Shown here: piece by piece, positions 5,001 through 5,021 of the stretch
Layout: every line of letters starts with the position of its first letter
How positions within the stretch are numbered: position 1 is the stretch's first letter
NCBI GenBank assembly: GCA_031275035.1
Contig: JAISPH010000122.1
Location: 1 to 5,021, forward strand
Source of the DNA: Treponema sp.
GTDB taxonomy: Bacteria > Spirochaetota > Spirochaetia > Treponematales > Breznakiellaceae
Direction: 5' to 3'
DNA: 5,021 bases
The notes under the pieces: generated by a model
The model's database searches: none
The model's input: the letters and a program-made list of their open reading frames with translations, nothing else
What the model was told of the DNA's origin: nothing
Made by a program: the position numbers and the translations under genes

Positions 5001-5021
5001 TCAGGACCCCAAGAAATTCCC

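Larger units (their letters stand above)
4648..5021. other. Structured non-coding region after the operon
   Basis: I find no credible gene in these 374 bases on either strand. The longest open frame, minus strand 4983-4666, lacks a ribosome site, overlaps the inverted repeats and encodes a low-complexity sequence. The region holds, in order, a degenerate hairpin, a palindrome CCAAATTTGG at 4720-4729, a heptamer tandem repeat, a run of ten C, a second hairpin and a long perfect inverted repeat, listed separately. A near-perfect -35 (TTGACA, 4878-4883) has no matching -10. Confidence 0.7.

Overview
The window looks like chromosomal DNA from a spirochaete, most likely a gut Treponema. The reasons are three spirochaete-like lipoprotein signal sequences, a secreted VWA protein of a type I associate with Treponema, CsgG/FlgO-like lipoproteins, and mixed base composition. 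This is inference from gene character; no marker gene is present.

Layout. Positions 1-701 (minus strand) hold two decayed redox genes. An aldo/keto reductase remnant starts at 701 and loses homology near 350. A flavodoxin-like lipoprotein gene starts at 338 and runs off the left edge. Each needs two frameshift corrections, and all four fit loss of a single base. Positions 702-1022 hold no convincing gene: a 27-codon ORF fragment, a weak terminator-like hairpin, and a near-consensus sigma-70 promoter (TTGACA-17-TATATT) facing right.

Positions 1023-4647 are a three-gene plus-strand operon for the cell envelope. The first gene is an AT-rich DUF4349-like lipoprotein. The second is a GC-rich CsgG/FlgO-like lipoprotein starting 3 nt after it. 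The third, starting 10 nt later behind a strong ribosome site, is an 813-residue secreted protein with a VWA domain and a C-terminal CsgG/FlgO-like domain resembling the second gene. The VWA domain has a complete MIDAS metal site and appears to be split by an inserted YfaP/DUF2135-like beta domain. The three products probably act together outside the inner membrane, with the VWA domain as a metal-dependent adhesion or protein-binding module. That joint role is inferred.

Positions 4648-5021 are non-coding and dense in structure: a degenerate long hairpin with its T-tract on the minus strand, a degenerate 7-bp tandem repeat, a run of ten C, a second hairpin, and an 18-bp perfect inverted repeat near the right edge.

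The best candidates for something new are the interrupted VWA fold and its pairing with a same-domain lipoprotein in one operon.
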